The position numbers and the translations under genes were made by a program. From Sialis fuliginosa (Eukaryota > Arthropoda > Insecta > Megaloptera > Sialidae), in NCBI GenBank assembly GCA_961205875.1, contig OY540811.1, positions 18,469,248-18,533,247 of the forward strand: 64,000 bases of DNA, given 5' to 3'. The notes under the pieces are model-generated. The model saw only the letters and a program-made list of their open reading frames with translations. It made no database searches and was not told where the DNA came from. Below are positions 51,562 to 63,599 of the stretch, one piece after another. Within the stretch, counting starts at the first letter, position 1; the number at the start of each line of letters is the position of its first letter.

Positions 51562-52509
51562 TAAAAACAAACTTGTTTGTTTAAACGTCAAAAAATTTAT
51601 TAAAGAAAAGGTAACCGCAAGCTTTCGATTCACAGAATCATCGTCAGGCTAAAATATAATAAATAACAATTAAATACAATTAATATAATGCAAAATATTG
51701 ATATTTTAAAATAAAAATTCAGAAATATACCTATTAATAAAGATTTAAATTTGAGAACGATGTTGTTATCTCAATAATATTCATGTGACTACGGAAATGT
51801 TTGAAAAAATAACAAATCTCTTAGAAATCAAATTTGGTATACAGTATACCGTGTGGGGGTTGCAACACTATTTACGTAGGTAATACATCACAAAAACTTA
51901 TCAATAGAATAACACAACATAAATCAGATACAAGATTAAAACCAACATCCACAGCATTAGCAGTACATACAAATAGTACAGGGCATATTTTTGATTATAA
52001 ACAAACTAAAATTTTAGATAATGAAAAACATAAAGCTAAACGTTACATTTCCGAAATGTTACACATAAAAAGAAACAATAATACAATTAACAAGAAAACT
52101 GACATATCCACATTATCTACTATTTACAACACAATTTTAAATAATTAATTATTTCTGTCATTAATTTTATAATCAATTTTTTCGTTCCTTAGTAACTATT
52201 TGAGTTACTAAGAGATTTGTTATTTTTTCAAACATTTCCGTAGTCACATGAATATTATGTGAATATTATTGAGATAACAACATCGTTCTCAAATTTAAAT
52301 CTTTATTAATAGGTATATTTCTGAATTTTTATTTTAAAATATCAATATTTTGCATTATATTAATTGTATTTAATTGTTATTTATTATATTTTAGCCTGAC
52401 GATGATTCTGTGAATCGAAAGCTTGCGGTTACCTTTTCTTTAATAAATTTTTTGACGTTTAAACAAACAAGTTTGTTTTTATTTATATTTAACGTCACTA
52501 CTATTATAT
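51562..52509 (+). mobile_element. Truncated Penelope-like retroelement with inverted terminal arms
   Basis: About 260-280-bp arms (51562 to about 51825 and about 52202-52483) are inverted copies with very high identity, e.g. cgcaagctttcgattcacag in the left arm and its complement in the right. Between them is a GIY-YIG endonuclease ORF. A 15-bp target duplication flanks the unit. Penelope-like elements encode a reverse transcriptase fused to GIY-YIG and often show inverted or partial terminal repeats, which fits. The reverse transcriptase part is missing, so this is a 5'-truncated copy. The near-identical arms argue for a fairly recent insertion. Confidence 0.85.
51825..52148 (+). pseudogene. 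Penelope-like element GIY-YIG endonuclease (truncated ORF)
   Basis: The open frame runs from just after a TAG at 51822 to TAA at 52146-52148, about 107 codons, without its own ATG at the domain start. It contains VYSIPCGGCNTIYVGNTSQ: GIY part VYS, two cysteines of the PLE zinc-binding linker (CGGC), YIG part IYV-G. Then come NRITQHKSD, HTNSTGH (paired His typical of the family) and a probable catalytic Glu in YISEMLHI, ending STIYNTIL, all in the expected order. In full elements this domain nicks DNA for target-primed reverse transcription. Here it lacks the reverse transcriptase upstream but shows no stop or frameshift within the domain. Confidence 0.85.
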
Positions 52510-52524
52510 TATAATACTTATAGA
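52510..52524. repeat. Target-site duplication, right copy
   Basis: TATAATACTTATAGA, exact match to 51547-51561. Confidence 0.85.
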
Positions 52525-53711
52525 GATAGAACAATACTAGAGTGGTAACTCAACGTTAAAAACTTGTCCGTAGAAATAGCTTATAGCGCCAACGTACCGC
52601 ACCCCCTTGTCTAACGAGCTCTCATGGGCTGATGGCATGAACTGACAGGTCATAACTTTGTACTAAAAATATTGGATTTGCACGATATGGTTGTAACCAT
52701 GGAAACATGTTTAGGTTAGAAAATACAAGGCGCAATGAGGAATCTATTTATATCAGTTCGCGCTCTTCCATTATAGAGTTATCATGCTAGTAACATTCTA
52801 TATATGTATAATATCCTATAGCAATACTAAGATAAAAATTTATATATATAAATAGATATATAATACATAAGACATATAATCAACTGTGCATCAATACAAT
52901 AGCTACATATTTATGTTTTTTTATGAAATTATTACCACCTAAAATGAAACTATCCAATTAATGCACAACAAGAGAAATTGAAAACAACTAATAAACATTT
53001 GTACTCGAGCGGTTCACCTGTACTCATGTCATCACGTTTATTAATGAGCAGGATTCGAACACTGGACATGTAATTGATTGACAATTCGTTTTAGGCTTTA
53101 CTGTACACACCATTGTCTGGATAATATTTATTTTTAACAAATGTTCTCTACACGCACGAGTAAATGCCAGATGATCATTGTTTAGATATTATTTATTGTT
53201 ATTTAATATATTTCTGTATATACAAACATGTATTAAATATACACACTAATACACACTACATATACATATATCTATATACATTTACATGTGCCTGCAATTG
53301 TTTTAATGGTGTTAGATTTATTTTTATTATCAGATTAACCTTTTTTGTTAGGGTTAATTCTATCAATTTGTTTAATTTAATTTATATAATAATGGCTTTT
53401 TATAACGAATATAGGCCGTATCAAGTTTGCATAATTGTATGAGCGATAAGAATGTATTTTATACAGAAAAGTTTATTCATTTTCAAGAATATGAGCAAAC
53501 ACCACTCATGCATTTATATAATAATTAAGTTCGTACAAAAATAAACCTTTCGGCATCCTATCTGTTATATTTAAGGAATTAAAAAAATAAAATATTAACT
53601 ATATACGTATACAATAGATAATGACAAAATATGATTTTGGGACTCCCGTACATGCAAAAGGTTTCTAGATAAATGAAATCACTTAAAAGACACATTAACA
53701 AAAAAACAATT
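52525..53711. other. Intronic stretch without recognised features
   Basis: A GC-richer segment at about 52545-52780 (around gcgccaacgtaccgcacccc) has no recognised content. A tRNA B-box-like ggattcgaac at 53051 has no matching A box. Confidence 0.5.
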
Positions 53712-54060
53712 ATCTAAAGTGATCAAATCAGATCTTGATAGATCTGCATTTTGAGACAAAATCATATTTGTTCACTAGATTTTGGTCTGTGGAGACCTGC
53801 AAACATCTACAACGATCTAAAGAGATCTACAACGATCTACAAAGATCTCTGAAAATCGTTGTAACGTTTAAATTCATTAATTTTTAACGTTTCAGTCTCT
53901 ATCACGATCTACAACTTTATAGATCTTTATAGATCGTTGTAGATCATTGTAGGTCGTTGTAGATCTTTGCTGGTCTCCACAGATCAAAAACCATTGAAAA
54001 AATATATAATATTGTCCCAAAATGCAGATTTACCAAGATCTGATTTGATCACTTTAGATC
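53712..54060. mobile_element. MITE (349 bp) with internal GATC-rich tandem repeats
   Basis: Left end ATCTAAAGTGATCAAATCAG and right end ctgatttgatcactttagat are inverted repeats continuing through agatctgcattttgagacaa. The centre holds many copies of a roughly 10-11-bp unit gatctacaac (53805-53860 in one orientation, 53900-53965 in the other). The whole element is therefore a large imperfect foldback rich in GATC. No coding capacity. Confidence 0.8.
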
Positions 54061-56120
54061 TAAATTTTTTTTCCCGGGGAATTAAATTATTAAATTTATG
54101 TTTTTAAATTTCATAGTTATTACGCAAAAGAAATTATGTATATAATTATGATATAAACACGTGTGATTTGTCACTTAAACAATTGATATTGTTCTTGGAA
54201 CTTCACTAATACACAAACATATTTACATTGTTTCCTAACACTGCACAATTAAATCTATAACATTGATTCCAAACACCAGAATAAGCTATGTAAAGTTAAA
54301 TAAGCTTATTAATACGCATTACTGTAATAAATTTGCATATATTAAATACGTACTGACAATTACAATAGGCATACTGATTTAAATAAACAAGAATTGAATT
54401 TGAGAAACTGTGCTATTTGTAATTATCATTGTACTGCGCATATTGATTTGATTATAGTCTTTTTATTATTTTATATTAGGCAACCCAAAAAGGACATATT
54501 ATTATGATTAAACTTTAGTTATATTTTACGTCAATGGCTTCACAACAATGTATATATTATTTTAACGTGTATATGATATTTCTTACAAATTCGCTGAACT
54601 TTACATATTGAAATTCGCATTTAAAGATAATAAAAAATAGTCTTAGTGATGGCAGAGTGCTTCCTCGTGCTAAATTTTCGTACGGGAATATGTTAATACA
54701 AATGTTGTAATGACTTTTTTTGTAGAATATTTAATGCTCTACAAAAACATTCAACACAATTTTTACATATCATGCGTCGTTCTTAAGATATTAAAAATAC
54801 TGGATAGCATCCTCTGCCTGATTTTGATAATTTAAATTATCTTTTTCAGCTGCTAATACCTTTTTTTGCTTTTCTGCTATAAACTTTGTATATTTCTCTC
54901 TTACAAATTATAGTCACATTTTTTTTGTTTTTTTGCCTTACACTTGTTACAAAATATTATAGTGGCCTTTTTCTTTTGCTGTACACTTACTTTTTTATAT
55001 ATTTTTTTCTACTTGCAATTTTTCACTACACAAATTAGCTTTTACAACGGCAGTTTTCATTTTTGGAACTGCAGAACCAAGCTACAACTACTACATACAT
55101 AAATAACCCCTGCAAGTCATACATTTATGTATAAATAATCGCAATCACGGTCGAGGGGAGGGGGGATCGTACCATTTTTTTAGTATATATCAAAAACAAC
55201 GCATATTGTATGAAAATTGTATAGAATCTTGTTTGTAGAGCATTAAACTTTCAATAAGGAATGTCATTAAAACTTTTATAAATACACGAAAAAAAATTGT
55301 ATGTTTTTTACTTTAAAAAATTCTAAGTAGGTATATGTTGAATTTAAACATGAGAACAGTAATCGTAATTCAGATGAAATTGGAACTTTTATTATTTTAC
55401 ATTGTAAAAAATATATTACATTTCACATTTTACTATATGTTTATTTGTTTATACATATAAACATTTTAACGCGCATTATAATATTCCCATAATACTGATC
55501 TGTCACTCAATTGCCTAAACTAGTATTGTAATTTTAATTACACAATTTTTTCAGTATTTGAAGAATTTGTTAACGTATGTATTTTTGTAGTTGTTTTGTA
55601 TTAATTGGTAATATTACAAAATAAAAACAAAATGAATATATATATAAAGTATACTCGTATATGAAGAAAACGTAAAATAAATTAGTTTTATGATTTTCAT
55701 TAAACAATTTAATTTTTTTGAAACAGTAGGTATCAGAATACTTTATCGATATGTCTTAAAATTAACTTTCTTTGAAGAATTTAGCACAAGGAAACACTGT
55801 GCATTCAGTTAGAGGATGTTATTTATTTTATTTTTTAATGTAATGTTTTGACGTATTTCTCCTGGATATATTTTTATCCAATATTGCCTAATAAATTCGT
55901 TCAACCAAGAAGATCTGACTTACATCCCAAATCTTAACAAACACAAACTTCTTTACTACTTTAAGTAAACCAAGTTACTGAAAGTCGAAATAGCAGATCG
56001 GAAGTATCAAATTGAGTTCACCCTAATTACTCTTTGGCAACAGAGAGAGATAGAGAGTGACAATCTCCCACATATTGAAGATGGATGACAGCCGGACTAA
56101 ATAAACACCATTGTCACACA

Positions 56121-56172
56121 AGAGAGACAGATAGAGAGAAAGAGAGAGAGAGACAGAGACAGAGAGAGAGAA
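56121..56172. repeat. (GA)n-rich microsatellite
   Basis: Imperfect AG repeats interrupted by cag and tag, with a shorter GA patch at 56041-56058 upstream. Confidence 0.85.
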
Positions 56173-56904
56173 GCGTTTATATAAAATATGTGCCAGCGTG
56201 ATCGGTATTTATTCGAATGGCCATATATCAAATTTGTCATATTTCAAGTGGGGTTCATATTAACTTCCGTATATTAAACGTTTGTTTGCACGATATTTTA
56301 TGTGATGTATATCCATATGTGTACGTTTTTTTGACATTCAGCCAGGAGATAAATCTACTGTGTGTGTATGCTTCCAGATCAACCCCCTTAGGGTTTGGCA
56401 AAATTTATCAAATAGATCGATATTCTTTTTTATTAAGATCTTGTGGTTGTAGTTTGAACTATTTAGAATGCTTTAAGACACTATATAGGCATGACCGATC
56501 TATAATCCTGCAGTGGTTTCTAACAATAAGTGGCATTATCATCTTATTGTTGGTTTAATTCAGTTGAAAATTGCAGTAGTTCTATTAGAGTAGAAGCCAT
56601 ATTATTACAATGATTACACACAAATTGCAAAGATTATGCTCAGAAATACTTTACCAGGGATGGAGAAACTTTTAGCATCTTGAGGGTATTTTTTGGTTAA
56701 TGAAGCAGACCACATATTAAAGATATAGAGATACATATATATTCAGTACTTTTTGATGATTTCTCATATTGTGTTTGAAAGATTTTTTTTTAAATATTTA
56801 AAATGTAATTATATAGCCTTTTTTAAAGTTCTTAGGTTTGTATGTTAATTCTGTTAATTCTGAAATATAGCATATAATAATAAAAATAATATAGGTACAA
56901 AGAG

Positions 56905-57000
56905 ACGAAATTTGTGTGTGTGTTTGACCGAAGTAATCATAATAACTACTTAACCGATTTTGATAAAACCTGCACTAACGTGTTCCTTGAAATCTCAAAT
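56905..57000 (+). repeat. AACCGAT-core dispersed repeat fragment
   Basis: ttaaccgattttgataaaac resembles the sequence at about 828-850 and, in reverse, 62455-62475. A gtgtgtgtgt run precedes it, as at 769-787, so the same relic family is likely. Confidence 0.4.
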
Positions 57001-58620
57001 GTGTACGTATTATCGCGTAATTTCATAAAGCAGCTAAACAGTGAGTATTTAATTTTTAGATTCCCGGGTAATACAGATAGTATTCAATTAGTAAGAAACT
57101 AAAAATGTATAAATTTCGTTTTATGTTAATTTTCATGTTTTATGAACAAATATTTAAAGTTATATATTTTTCAAATTCTACCACAAAACACCATACCTAA
57201 TGGTAGTACAAAAAAACTCAGAACGCAGATTTTTATATAAGTATAGATGTACTATGTTTTCATATATTAAGACAGTTGTTATGAGTTAAAATTTTAATGA
57301 TCTTTTTATACTTAGCCAGATAATATTTTTCTTGAAACGAAGAAAATAACATATAATACTCATCCCTTTTTCAACAGCAAAAAACTTGCATTTTTTTCTA
57401 TTTCGCATAGACATATATATTTTTTTATTTATTGACCTTTTTCGAAACAAAAAACTAGTTTAAGATTAAAACTGTTGTTTATGTTTTGTTTCCTTTCTCG
57501 ATGATATATTTATCTGAACTTAGATTTCATTTCTTATAGAAATTTTCAACACCGTGCATTTTATAAGAGATGAAAGCTTTAATGCTACTATTTTTTATTT
57601 TCTGATTTGTTTACAACATTGACATTGCTGATCTGTCAAAAATATAAAATAAACTACCCAAGTGCCAGATAATAAATCGTATTCTCATATCTATGTATGT
57701 ATATATGTATAGTTATCCAATTAATGTTTAAATGTAATTAGTGGTGACGACATCTACTGACACATGTGACAATAAATTACCTCAGATACAACCCGTAATA
57801 TTGAGCCGTTCAGAATCAAAAATGTTCTATTTTTATTGAATGTACAATTTTGATTTTTTAGTATTCGACTATTAAATATATAAATGTATGCGTCAATGTA
57901 TGTAAATATAAACTCGTTAGTAATATCTAAAAACAAAATAACCTTATAGAGATTTACTTTTCTTGTTAAAAGTGGATCGATGACACATATTTTTGTTCGT
58001 AATACTTTATCCATAAATTTTACACAAGAATGTTTTTTTTATTTATCGACAACGGCAGGTTGCTTTCGAGAAGATCGCTGTAGAAATTATTGGATAAGAG
58101 AAAGAACAAAGTAACAGATGTAGTGGAAAGAATTACCGAACTAAAGTGGCAATAGAGAATCTATATATTGTTAGGACGATGACAATATCTGGGAAAAATA
58201 TATAATAGAATTGCACCCGGAAGGCAAATTCTGCAAGCGGGTGAGAATTGAAATCTAAAGGTTCTCCAATTCCTGCAAAAAATATTGCACTAAATATTGT
58301 ACGGGTTATCGGGGAAATAAAAATGAACTGAGTTATAGTATAGCTTCTTTCTTCGATTCTCAAATATTGAAATTTTATAACCACGTCATATATGCAATAT
58401 TTTAAATGTTTTTATAATCATAAAATATAGGTTTCGTTTTCTATGTATATTGTTCTGTACGCTTCAGTTAGTACTAACATAAAAATGTGTATTGAAAATA
58501 ATTTATAATTGGTATTATAATTGACATTTAACTAATAATATGGTTATAATTGTTCTACAATAAATACTTAGCAGGTAAAACATGTGTATTAACAACTAAC
58601 AATTATTATAAATATATATG

Positions 58621-59533
58621 TAGGGTAGATACGCAATGAAATGGACACTTGAGATTGAATACGTTTTTTATTGAAATTACAAACATTATAAAAAACAACT
58701 ACGTTGTACATACCTCTAATTAATTGAGTTTCTTAAACTTTATCTCTTATTACAACAAAAATGATAGAAAAAAATTAAATTACATATTTAAAAAAAGTTA
58801 TTTTTATCGGTTTCATGCCACTAGTCGCATTGAAAAAGACAGTGAGTGTGATGAAACGGACAGGAATACTTAAGTGGTACCTATCAAATATAATTTAATT
58901 CAAATAAAATAAAATTTTAATTATAATAAATAGATACTCGTATATTTTAATATGTATAATCACTTTTATGCTAGTATTTGTATTATTACTAGTACTTGAA
59001 AAATAAGTTCCAAAGTCCTTTAATATGAGCCAATTTATTGCATTTAAGACATTTTAACTAGTCAACATAACTATTTAGTTTTTACTATATAAATTTACTA
59101 TATAAATATATTACTATTTAAATAAACGTCCGTTTCAATACACGAACATCTGTCTGATTCAATGAGCAAGTAACCTTTAAAAATTATTTGACAAACTTTA
59201 TCTACATAGAAATAAGATTTTAAAAGTAACTAGCCATTAATGTGTGACTCAAATATATACAATATTACACAAAACATCAAAAATACAATAAGTTAGTGTA
59301 ATATCTCAACTTTGGAATCATATCAAAAAATTATTTTTTTTGTTTTTTTACGACGAAAAAACTTATATTGTTAATAGAAATATAGCACATGGAACTGGGA
59401 AAATGCCATATTTTGTAGTCTATGGAGCTTAGTGATACTAACAACAAAATTTGAATTAATTCATTCGGATAGTTTCGTTAGAACAAATATTGTCCGTTTC
59501 AAGAACTGTTCGTTTCAATGCGTATCTACCCTA
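58621..59533 (-). mobile_element. Non-autonomous TIR element, copy 2 of 2 (reverse of copy 1)
   Basis: Begins TAGGGTAGATACGCAATGAA and, read in reverse from 59533, TAGGGTAGATACGCATTGAA, so here the TIRs are well preserved. Its reverse complement aligns with 4368-5184 (e.g. ttgtatttttgatgttttgt, agataaagtttgtcaaat). It has about 60-100 bp more than copy 1 near 59370-59430. TA flanks both sides. Confidence 0.85.
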
Positions 59534-59904
59534 TATATATTTTACTGCGGTGTGTGTAAATTAATATTTAGTCTTCATACATATTGTCTAAAATTAACAT
59601 AATAATAATTTCATCAAACACAATTAATTAGTTAATTAGACATCTAACAGAAAATAAACTAGTCGTTGGCGTATAAATTAAAATTATTATAAAATGATGT
59701 AGGTTGGTTTACGTATAAAATTCTAGAATACTCCCAGAAGGTTTCTCTGCACCTTTATTATTTCTATTACCAGTAGGTATTTACATGATTTATTTATTAA
59801 TTAAATCAAGTAATTATATACAGTTGTAAGCAAAATCAAGTATACACAAAATGATGTGTTTATACCGTACACTTTGTCTCAAGCACTTACAAAATAGCAC
59901 AAAC
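59534..59904. other. Intronic stretch, nothing recognised
   Basis: AT-rich spacer between two mobile elements. Confidence 0.6.
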
Positions 59905-60876
59905 TATACCGGGTGTACCAGATAACTTTTCCAGCATGGGAATCTCAGTATTTATAAGAGATACAGATTTGGTTAAATGAGATGAATTATTTGTAAGAAA
60001 AGGGTGAGTATTATTGTATCAAAAAATAAATATTAATAATTCAATATGGTTTAGGCGATATATTAAAAAAACTGAAAATTCCAAATTTCTTTAAATGGCT
60101 ATGACTTTTTTTGTTTAAGTAGATTATAGGTACATTTTGTTTCGAGTTTCTTGAACCACTTTTTTGTTTAGAATCGACTCGTATTTGGAATGTTTATATC
60201 ACTTTTAGTTTCCGACAATAATTGGACTGTTTTTTTACTATACTTTACAACGATATGTTACATGTCATACTAATTATCGAAAAAAAGTAAGAACTTTTTT
60301 TTTGTAATAGTTTATCGTTTTCAATTATGCATTTGTTATTTTTACCGTTGTTATTAGGACTTTTGATTAACAATTTTTGTTTTTCGCTTAAATGTTTGTA
60401 ATAAAATACTTTATAAATATCACTAGTTTTTACTACTTCGACTTATTTCGAAAATAAGTATTAATAAAAATAAAATAAGTGGCATATCGTGGCAAAGTAG
60501 AGTAAAAAAACACGTTTAGTTATGTCATATCCAACTTAGTGGCTCAGAAGAAAAACTAAAGTTAGAGCTTGTAACTCGGAAACGAAAAGTGGTATAAAAA
60601 TTCTAAATACACCAGACAATTCTACACAAAAAGTGCCTTAAGAAACTCAAAACAAAAAGTACCTATCTTCCTTGACAAAAAGTTGTTTCTATTTAAAGAA
60701 ATTCTGAATATTCAATTTTTTGGGTATACCACCTAAACCACATAGAATAATTAATATTTTTTGATGTAGTAACTCACACCTTCCTTACAAATAATTAATC
60801 TCATTTAACCAAATCTGTCTCTCGTATAGATACTGAGATTCTCATGCTGGAAAATTTATCTGGGACACCCGGTATA
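59905..60876. mobile_element. Long foldback element (about 310-bp inverted arms)
   Basis: Ends TATACCGGGTGTACCAGATA and, in reverse, TATACCGGGTGTCCCAGATA. Arms about 59905-60222 and 60570-60876 pair through ttccagcatg, gaatctcagtat, cagatttggttaaatgagat, aattatttgtaag, atggtttagg, atttctttaaat, gtttcttgaaccac and cacttttagtttccga. The loop is about 350 bp, non-coding. The end sequence is close to that of the element at 18247-19172, but the inner arms are unrelated. Confidence 0.85.
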
Positions 60877-62559
60877 TGAGTATATAAAGGAGTGTTATTG
60901 TGTATTTTTATTTTTTAACTTACATTAGATCTTTTGCTATTACCAGTATCAATATTATGCACAGTAAATTGATCCGTGATATGTACTATTCGATTCTGAA
61001 AACTATTTTATGTAACTTTTGCCGTTATATTATAATTCATAAGTAAACTTGGTGGTATAAGTATAGAGTTCTGAAATAACGTTCATATAAATATATATGT
61101 ATGCATATTATTGCACATATTATGTAGGCTAATACATTCAACATATTGAATCATGCTATTATGTATATATTAGTATAGATAAATATATAATAGATAAAGG
61201 GGTTAAAACGCATATGATACAATTTAATTTTCGTCTCACTATGCGATAGATGTTTTGTACAGGCGTCAAAGTTAAAATTACAACAAAGAATTGCCGTTTT
61301 AGATGGTGTGCTCTTGATATTTTTCTGTAGAGAGCACTTTAGATAACCTCCCACTGACGAAGGATGACATTTTAGCGTAAATTTAAATTTTATGAAGATA
61401 AAAAGATTAAAGTATTCGTGTGTATATATGTATATAATGCAGATATTTTTTATATATTTTCATTGTATAGAAGATAAGGCTGTTGCTTAAAATAACAATT
61501 CCAATTTTATATATTCATATATTTAAATGATTCAATTGGAAACTGATCTTTTTGGTATTTTGGGAATGTTTAAGGAAAATATGTGTGGGTGGAATGAATG
61601 TGGATTGTTTTGTAATTTTAATTTTGACTTTTGTTTTTAGTATAATACAAATAATAATAAAAATATCATTAACCATATAATAAGATAATTCATATTCGTA
61701 TTTAATGTTAACCAATAAGTGTACAAGCTTATAGTAGAATAGGTCATATTGTCTCTTGAACGTCTTATATGATATATACAATATACATCTATATACGTAT
61801 ATTATATGAAAGGCCTTGCAATCCTTTGAACTAATTGTAAGAGGAGGAACATAATAACTTGTTGCAATTTGATTATACCACACACATATATAGATATACA
61901 TATATGTATGCTTCATACAAAGACTTGATAATACTCCTAATACTCTTATTTTATACAATATCTCTAAGTGTCCTTGCTAAGCTTAGCTGTTAAGGTAATA
62001 TAATTACTGCATAACTTAAGGAGGTTAATTATCTTACATGTGTGTGTGTGATTTCGCTTCTCACATTTCCATTGTCTGCATTGTTGGGGTTTGATGTTTG
62101 AAATAGTCTCTCTTTAGACGTTTCTATTGTATTAACATTTGATGTTACATTGCCGTTCTTTTAGAGGTTTTAATAGTAAATGTTGCACGTAGTATTGAAT
62201 ATGTGTACTCGTTTGTTTCAGGTACTAAAATAATCCATAAAATGAAAAAATATAAAGTGGTGTTATCAGCATCGGTTTGGTAATATTTTTTTTAAATTCT
62301 GTATTCCATGGCTAGCTTTATGTTTTTATGTACCTAAATGACAGTTGTATGCTGTGACATCATGGAAATAAAACACGACTTGATAAACATTTTTTTTTGT
62401 CTTTTCATATTAAATCTTAGATACTGCACAGAAAAATTATCCCATTATTGGTGAAAACCGCATTGAAATCGGTTCAGTAATTACCGAGTCTATAAGTCTC
62501 ATACAAACGAACATTTATTTATATTTATAGAGATAGTAACAAAACATTAGTACTTATAT

Positions 62560-62770
62560 TTTGGTAGCCCTTATGACTAACAATAAGTATAAAAAAATTT
62601 AAGCCAAAATTTATTTCAATATTTTTTACATTTGTGTCTGGGGGTCATAACTTTGCATGTTTCGTTATAATTTCAAGTTTGAGCTTATATACTATGTAAT
62701 TGATAAGATATTTTGCTGTGACGGACGTACGATAAAGCAAGAATAATAGGATTACGGTCGTAGAACTACG
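62560..62770 (+). repeat. gcgccattttt repeat family, copy D (3' end only)
   Basis: Shares the terminal portion with copies B and C: tttcaagtttgagcttatat, gatattttgctgtgacgga, gtacgataaagcaag, aataataggatt, then gtagaactacgaaaccct in place of cttcggaaccc. The module region is not recognisable. Confidence 0.5.
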
Positions 62771-63510
62771 AAACCCTAAACATACTACAACTTGTGAAGG
62801 TCCTGCTAATTATAAGCATTATTAATATATATTTATCATAACGATTGAAATTTACTGTAAATAAGATACTTATAATTATAATTAAAACATATTAATCTCA
62901 ATGATATTGCATTATTTAAAACTACAGAACAAAAACATGATTCTATTTTTTGTTATTCTGTTTCGTCTTTTTTTAATAAAAAATGTTTTACAAAAAAGTT
63001 AAATAAATAATACTGTGTGATAAATTTTTATCACTTAATTTTTATGTAGATTTTCTCAATTAATACCGGGGATGATACACGGCTGGCCAATTTATCATCG
63101 CTAATCAAGACATTTAAAAAATCTGATATAAAACTTTTTCCGTACGTCATACATCATAATTAATCTGGTTGTACGAGGGAGGGATTTTTAAACAAAAAAA
63201 AATTAAAAACTTGTTGAAGCGGTGCGTGCATGTTGCATATCCTATGTATTTAAATAGGGACGGCTGGTTAAATAACAATATATTATAATCAGGGCCGTAC
63301 TGAGTAATAGTTCTGTATTTTAATTTATAGATTATTTGTGTCTGTTAATGATAGATAATACAAACATAATTTTATGAATAAAAACGACAATGTTAATTGA
63401 GTACATGGACACTGCAAATTTGTATTCTTATAAATATGTATATTTTATATATGTATATATATATGGTTTAAATAAGAATTAAGTGTTCTTAATAAAATTG
63501 ACCCATTACT

Positions 63511-63599
63511 AAATCTATTATATGTGATTCAATAAAAAACGCCGCTGCGTTTTGACGCAGCTAAAATGTCACTTGTATTGAATCACATATAATAGATTT
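63511..63599. repeat. Nested hairpin: 24-bp outer arms, 7-bp inner stem
   Basis: Outer arms 63511-63534 (begins AAATCTATTATATG) and 63576-63599 are exact reverse complements. Inside lies GCTGCGT (63544-63550), loop tttg, ACGCAGC (63555-63561). The 89-bp unit may be a tiny MITE or a structured RNA. The inner stem is GC-rich and the outer arms AT-rich. Confidence 0.85.

Larger units (their letters stand above)
54061..58620. other. Intronic stretch with microsatellite and repeat fragments
   Basis: AT-rich. Contains a GA-rich microsatellite (56121-56172) and the AACCGAT-core repeat at 56905-57000. At 58133-58270 a minus-strand frame follows a good acceptor (ttttttgcag at about 58272), but its hydrophobic translation fits no Ig domain or known family. 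No upstream DIP exon was found. Confidence 0.5.

Noticed and set aside
53041..53062. tRNA B-box-like ggattcgaac.
   Set aside because: No A box at the expected distance and no cloverleaf could be drawn.
56217..56558. 113-codon plus-strand open frame after the GA microsatellite.
   Set aside because: No similarity recognised. Cys-, Ile- and Phe-rich composition is typical of chance frames here.
58133..58384. Minus-strand frame with a strong acceptor (ttttttgcag) as a possible upstream exon of the Ig gene.
   Set aside because: The translation shows no Ig signature (no Cys or Trp pattern) and is dominated by T-rich hydrophobic codons.
61515..61958. 147-codon minus-strand open frame.
   Set aside because: Low-complexity Y/I/K/S-rich translation of AT-rich DNA, no domain, no splice context.
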